From contig JAHBYJ010000001.1 of the NCBI GenBank assembly GCA_019636015.1, positions 62,001 to 126,000 of the forward strand: a stretch of DNA of 64,000 bases. Direction: 5' to 3'. The notes beneath the pieces are model-generated. The model searched no databases. It was not told where the DNA came from and was given only the letters and a program-made list of their open reading frames with translations. This DNA comes from Parvibaculaceae bacterium. GTDB taxonomy: Bacteria; Pseudomonadota; Alphaproteobacteria; Parvibaculales; Parvibaculaceae. The position numbers were made by a program, and so were the translations under genes. This document shows positions 60,707 through 64,000 of this stretch, one piece after another (positions within the stretch are counted from its first letter, which is position 1; every line of letters begins with the position of its first letter).

Positions 60707-60795
60707 CGAAGCGCAGGACCCGAAAGCTGGCCCGCCAACCGAAGCGTATGGCGCGAAAGCTGGCCCGCCAGCCGTAGCGCAAGGCGCGAAGGCTG
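60707..60795. repeat. 33-base tandem repeat (about 2.7 copies) beside tRNA-Leu
   Basis: The unit CCGAAGCG..., containing GCGAAAGCTGGCCCGCC, occurs twice with few changes and a third time partly, with period 33, up to the 3' end of the tRNA-Leu gene. No spacer/repeat pattern of CRISPR is seen. It lies after the stop codon of the acetyltransferase gene. Confidence 0.7.
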
Positions 60796-60879
60796 GTGCC
60801 CCTGGCCGGACTCGAACCAGCACGTTGTTGCCAACAACAGATTTTGAGTCTGCCGCGTCTACCATTCCGCCACAGGGGC
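60794..60879 (-). tRNA. tRNA-Leu (anticodon CAA)
   Basis: 86 bases on the minus strand. Acceptor strands GCCCCTG and CAGGGGC, anticodon loop CTCAAAA with anticodon CAA (TTG at 60844-60846 on the plus strand), a long variable arm (TTGTTGGCAACAA) as in class II tRNAs, T-loop GGTTCGAGTCC and an encoded CCA at 60794-60796. It reads UUG codons. Confidence 0.97.
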
Positions 60880-60991
60880 CCTGAAGCATCGGGCGCGCAT
60901 CATAATCGGCTTGCGCGCCCCTTCAATCGAAAAGAAGGCTGCGGCATCGGGACCGCGGGACAATGGCCGCCCGCCATGCTTGAATAGCGCC

Positions 60992-61519
60992 ATGCTGGAC
61001 CGCCTGCCTTCGAATGCCATTCCCTGGATCCTGCTCGCCGCGAGCGCCGCGACGATCGGCGGCGCGCTCTTTTTCGAGCATGTGCTGGGCTACATCCCCT
61101 GCGCGCTCTGTCTCGATGGCCGCCAGCCGCATTACTACGCCATGGGAGCGGCGCTCATCGCGGGCATTCTCTCGCGCAATACGAATATCGGCATTCTGGT
61201 GCTGATCTTCCTCGGCATCTGCACGGCGCTTTATCTATGGGGGGCCGGCATCTCGTTTCATCACATGGGCGTCGAATATGGCTGGTGGGCGGGGCCGGAG
61301 GATTGCGGCGCCATTGGCGGCAGCGTCGCGGGCTCGCTGCAGGACCTGCAGTCGGCGCTCGAACGCGGCGTGAAGGCGCCGCGCTGCGACGAGGCGGCAT
61401 GGACGCTATTCGGCATCTCGCTCGCGGGATTCAATTTTCTGATCACGCTGACGCTTGCAGCCCTTTCCGCGCTGCCCCTCTGGCGCTATTTCCGGGAGAG
61501 CAGAGGAGAAGTGGCATGA
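60992..61519 (+). CDS. dsbB: Disulfide bond formation protein DsbB-like
   Basis: 175 residues from ATG 60992. Four hydrophobic segments; the first periplasmic loop has Cys37-Cys40 in YIPCALCLDGRQPHY, and the second loop carries the other pair (PEDCG and PRCDE). It reoxidises DsbA with ubiquinone at the inner membrane. It overlaps the start of the coq7 gene by ATGA, a sensible pairing of a quinone user with a quinone maker. No dsbA gene is in the window. Confidence 0.88.
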   Translation: MLDRLPSNAIPWILLAASAATIGGALFFEHVLGYIPCALCLDGRQPHYYAMGAALIAGILSRNTNIGILVLIFLGICTALYLWGAGISFHHMGVEYGWWAGPEDCGAIGGSVAGSLQDLQSALERGVKAPRCDEAAWTLFGISLAGFNFLITLTLAALSALPLWRYFRESRGEVA

Positions 61520-62103
61520 GCGCATCGGGCGAAAACGCCGCTTCCCGCGTCTCCGCCCAGCCGGGCCGTGCGCGCAAGGAAGCGATCGAGGAAATGATCC
61601 GCGTCGACCACGCGGGCGAATATGGCGCGGTGCGAATCTATGCGGGCCAGCTCGCCGTGTTGCGCCATGTGCCCGGCAAGGAAGAGCTTGTCGCGAAGCT
61701 CGAACACATGGCGAAGGATGAGGAAGTGCACCTCGCCCGCTTCAACGAGATCGTGAACGAGCGCGGCGTGCGCCCGACGGCTTTTGCGCCTGTCTGGCAT
61801 GTGGCGGGCTTCGCGCTCGGCGCGGCGACGGCGCTGCTCGGCGAAAAAGCCGCCCATGCCTGCACCGCGGCTGTGGAAGAAGTGATCGACGAGCACTACC
61901 AGTCGCAGGTGCGCCGCCTCGATGAGATGGGCGAGACGGAGCAGCCCCTGCGCGACACGATCGAGAAATTCAGGTTGGAAGAAGTCGAGCATCGCGATGA
62001 GGCCATCGCCTCCGGCGCGAAGGAAGCACCCGCCTATCCGCTGCTTTCGGGCGCGATCAAGGCCGCCTGCCGCCTCGCGATCAGGATTTCCGAAAAGGCC
62101 TGA
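61516..62103 (+). CDS. coq7: Demethoxyubiquinone hydroxylase, Coq7-like
   Basis: 195 residues from ATG 61516, which overlaps the dsbB stop. The di-iron motifs are MIRVDHAGEYGAVRIY, AKDEEVHLARFNE and LEEVEHRDEAIA, the three ExxH-type sites of Coq7. It adds the C6 hydroxyl in ubiquinone synthesis, an O2-dependent step. An AGAGGAGAAG ribosome site is present. The convergent HNH gene follows after 2 bases. A flavin-type UbiF is not seen in the window. Confidence 0.9.
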   Translation: MSASGENAASRVSAQPGRARKEAIEEMIRVDHAGEYGAVRIYAGQLAVLRHVPGKEELVAKLEHMAKDEEVHLARFNEIVNERGVRPTAFAPVWHVAGFALGAATALLGEKAAHACTAAVEEVIDEHYQSQVRRLDEMGETEQPLRDTIEKFRLEEVEHRDEAIASGAKEAPAYPLLSGAIKAACRLAIRISEKA

Positions 62104-62105
62104 TC

Positions 62106-62666
62106 TTACGGCTCCAGCTCGCTGTCCCAGTAGAGATAGTCCTGCCAGCTTTCATGCAGGTAGTTGGGCGGGAAGGCACGGCCATTCTTGTGCAGATCGC
62201 CGACGGAAGGCCGGTACGGCGCCTGCATCGGATGCATTTCCGCCTGCTTCGGCATCTTGCCGCCCTTCTTGAGATTGCAGGGCGCACAGGCCGTTACGAC
62301 ATTTTCCCATGTCGTCTGCCCGCCGCGCGAGCGCGGGATCACATGGTCGAAGGTGAGTTCGTGCCGCGCGCCGCAATACTGGCAGGTGAAGCGGTCACGC
62401 AGGAACAGGTTGAACCGCGTGAAGGCGGGAAAGCGCGCGGGCTTGATATAGGATTTGAGCGAAACGACGCTCGGCAGCTTCATCTCGAAATTGGGCGAGC
62501 GCACCAGCGTGTCGTAGGAGGAAACGATATTCACGCGATCGAGGCAGACGGCCTTGATCGTATCCTGCCATGACCAGAGCGAGAGCGGGTAATAGCTGAG
62601 CGGCCTGTAATCCGCGTTCAACACGAGTGCCGGACAAGCATCCGGCGTGGCAAACGATCCGTGCAC
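62106..62666 (-). CDS. HNH endonuclease-domain protein
   Basis: 186 residues. The HNH core is RDRFTCQYCGARHELTFDHVIP (in parts), RSRGGQTTWENVVTACAPCNLKKG: two CxxC zinc pairs with the catalytic His in FDHV. The N-terminal VLNADYRPLSYYPLSLWSWQD is typical of a widespread housekeeping HNH family in alphaproteobacteria rather than of homing endonucleases or restriction enzymes. DNA cutting is inferred; the biological role is not known. Confidence 0.88.
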   Translation of the reverse strand: MHGSFATPDACPALVLNADYRPLSYYPLSLWSWQDTIKAVCLDRVNIVSSYDTLVRSPNFEMKLPSVVSLKSYIKPARFPAFTRFNLFLRDRFTCQYCGARHELTFDHVIPRSRGGQTTWENVVTACAPCNLKKGGKMPKQAEMHPMQAPYRPSVGDLHKNGRAFPPNYLHESWQDYLYWDSELEP

Positions 62667-62778
62667 GCCGCCCTCCTGAAACCGAAGGCCGCCAACAATG
62701 GCAGGCCCCCTTCAGACCTGAGATTACTATATATGGTGCGACAGCTTTGTGAAGCGGCCAGTTCTGGCGCGGTGTGAC

Positions 62779-63447
62779 TCAACGCGCCGCCGCCCGTACC
62801 CGCCCGGCAAAGGCATCGGCGATGAAACGGCCGCCAAGCTCAAGGCCCGTCTGGTCGATGCTGTGGCCGAGCCCCGGCGAGACATGCCATTCGACAGGCA
62901 CCTCTGCGGCGCCAAGGGCCTGCACCGCCATATACATGCGCGTGACGGGCAGCATGTCGTCCACCTCGCCATGCACCATGAGAACGGGTGGGCGGCCCCT
63001 GATCTCGTCCGGCAGAAGCTCGGGCATGGCAAGCGCGCCCGAAAAACCGACAATGCAGGCTGGCGGCACGGCCATGCGGAGCCCCACATGCAGCGCCATC
63101 ATCGTCCCCTGGCTGAAACCGACCAGCGCAAGCCGCGAGGCATCGAGCCCGAGCACGGCGAGTTGCTCCTCGATGAAAGCCTCAAGTACCGGGGCCGCCG
63201 CCGAAACGCCCAGCGCGATTTCCGCCGGGTCGAGCCGTGAGATTGGAAACCATTGATAGCCCATCGGATTGCCGTCGCAGCGCTGTGGCGCATTGGGCGA
63301 GACGAAGGCGGCATCCGGCAGGATCCGCTGCCAGAAGGGCGCAAGCGCAATGAGGTCGTTCCCGTCCGAGCCATAGCCATGGCAGAGAATGACGAGATGC
63401 TCTGCCTTGCCGTTCAGGGGCGCGACGCCCGGTCCGCTCAATGCCAT
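62779..63447 (-). CDS. Phospholipase/carboxylesterase-family hydrolase
   Basis: 222 residues. LVILCHGYGSDGNDLIALA (oxyanion loop), LALVGFSQGTMMALH (nucleophile Ser in GFSQG), VHGEVDDMLPV (Asp) and GLGHSIDQ (His) form the acyl-protein-thioesterase/carboxylesterase pattern. It cuts short esters or thioesters in the cytosol. It is divergent from the gluQ gene. Confidence 0.88.
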   Translation of the reverse strand: MALSGPGVAPLNGKAEHLVILCHGYGSDGNDLIALAPFWQRILPDAAFVSPNAPQRCDGNPMGYQWFPISRLDPAEIALGVSAAAPVLEAFIEEQLAVLGLDASRLALVGFSQGTMMALHVGLRMAVPPACIVGFSGALAMPELLPDEIRGRPPVLMVHGEVDDMLPVTRMYMAVQALGAAEVPVEWHVSPGLGHSIDQTGLELGGRFIADAFAGRVRAAAR

Positions 63448-63532
63448 TCTCTCTCCCCTTTCGCCGGCTTCCCGCCCGCGCTATCACTTTCGCCCAGCCT
63501 AGCAGCACTTCCCCGCAGGATGAAAAACCGGG

Positions 63533-64000
63533 ATGGAAATTCTTCGCTTCGCGCCGAGCCCGAACGGCTGGCTTCATCTCGGCCATGCCTATTCCGCTCT
63601 GTTCACCAGCGAAATGGCGAAGCGTCTCGGTGGCCGCTTTCTGCTGCGCATCGAGGATATCGATGTCGGCCGCTGCCGCCCGGAATACGAACAGGCGATC
63701 TATGAGGATCTGCACTGGCTCGGCCTGATCTGGGAAGAGCCGGTGCGCCGACAGTCGGAACATTTCTCGGAATACGAACGCCACCTGAAGCGCCTGCGGG
63801 AGATGGGCCTCGTCTATCCCTGCTTTGCGACGCGCAAGGAAATTCAGGACGCGATTGCCGCGAGCGGCATTCCGCCGCGCAATTGGCCGGCCGATCCCGA
63901 CGGCGCACCGCTCTATCCGGGTATCTACAAGGACATTCCGCGCGAGAGGCTGAACCGGCTGATGTGGGAGGGCCGCACCTATGCCTGGCGGCTCGACATG
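63533..64000 (+). CDS. gluQ: Glutamyl-Q tRNA(Asp) synthetase, N-terminal part (cut by window edge)
   Basis: First 156 codons of a gene that runs past base 64000. RFAPSPNGWLHLGHAYSAL holds the HIGH-type motif (HLGH), and LLRIEDIDVGRCRPEYEQAIYEDL follows. This form, with SPNGWLHLGHA and short insertions, is that of GluQ (YadB), a glutamyl-tRNA synthetase paralogue without anticodon-binding domain, which attaches Glu to queuosine in tRNA-Asp. The missing C-terminus means GltX cannot be fully excluded. Confidence 0.82.
   Translation, partial: MEILRFAPSPNGWLHLGHAYSALFTSEMAKRLGGRFLLRIEDIDVGRCRPEYEQAIYEDLHWLGLIWEEPVRRQSEHFSEYERHLKRLREMGLVYPCFATRKEIQDAIAASGIPPRNWPADPDGAPLYPGIYKDIPRERLNRLMWEGRTYAWRLDM

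Noticed and set aside
60707..60795. CRISPR array
   Set aside because: The 33-base units are directly adjacent without unique spacers and there is no cas gene.

Overview
The window is a GC-rich chromosomal segment of an alphaproteobacterium. Its gene content best fits a lipid- and hydrocarbon-degrading member of the order, Parvibaculum-like. That assignment is an inference from several things: the helicase / S4 protein / ferredoxin / CarD gene order, an RpoH2-type sigma factor with an EcfG-like promoter, both Coq4 and Coq7 for ubiquinone, and an unusual density of acyl-CoA ligases, acyl-CoA dehydrogenases, short-chain dehydrogenases and alpha/beta hydrolases. I see no rRNA operon, CRISPR array, insertion sequence or complete prophage.

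Layout. 1-7.6 kb is a conserved core block: the start of an acyl-CoA dehydrogenase, a Suv3-like helicase, an S4 RNA-binding protein, a TerB-like protein, a 7Fe ferredoxin, CarD with a long Ala/Lys-rich tail and a structured leader, and an RpoH sigma factor. 7.6-17.3 kb is mixed housekeeping and regulation: an M48 lipoprotein protease, a nuclease-fold protein that appears to start at CTG, a LuxR response regulator, tRNA-Arg(CCU), an S24-type repressor lacking its catalytic dyad, a heptosyltransferase, an enoyl-CoA hydratase, an outer-membrane barrel, a thioesterase and a PAS protein. 17.3-19.8 kb is an AT-richer accessory patch holding a lipoprotein, a small Cys/His protein and a coiled-coil membrane protein.

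20-33 kb holds lipid-metabolism genes: an acyl-CoA dehydrogenase, SDR, DJ-1/PfpI protein, two tandem hydrolases, a DsbA-fold isomerase and a LuxR regulator. It ends in a three-gene set, GlpD-like / lipid kinase / alkyl-DHAP-synthase-like, that may concern ether lipids. 33-54 kb continues with a SulP transporter, four AMP-forming acyl-CoA ligases, an esterase, a plus-strand catabolic run (two carboxymuconolactone-decarboxylase-fold proteins, SDR, metallo-hydrolase, two GSTs), a GH84 O-GlcNAcase-like enzyme, a divergent SDR/TetR pair and a luciferase-like monooxygenase. 54-64 kb has Coq4, two TetR regulators, a creatininase / GlnT-type synthetase / flavin reductase cluster, tRNA-Leu(CAA), DsbB, Coq7, an HNH protein, a carboxylesterase and the start of GluQ.

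Dispersed palindromic elements, single or in mirrored pairs, sit in at least five intergenic gaps. Perfect or near-perfect hairpins separate several convergent gene pairs. Much of the window looks geared to activating acids as CoA esters (ligases), oxidising them (dehydrogenases, hydratase, SDRs) and hydrolysing esters (hydrolases), with LuxR and TetR regulators interspersed.
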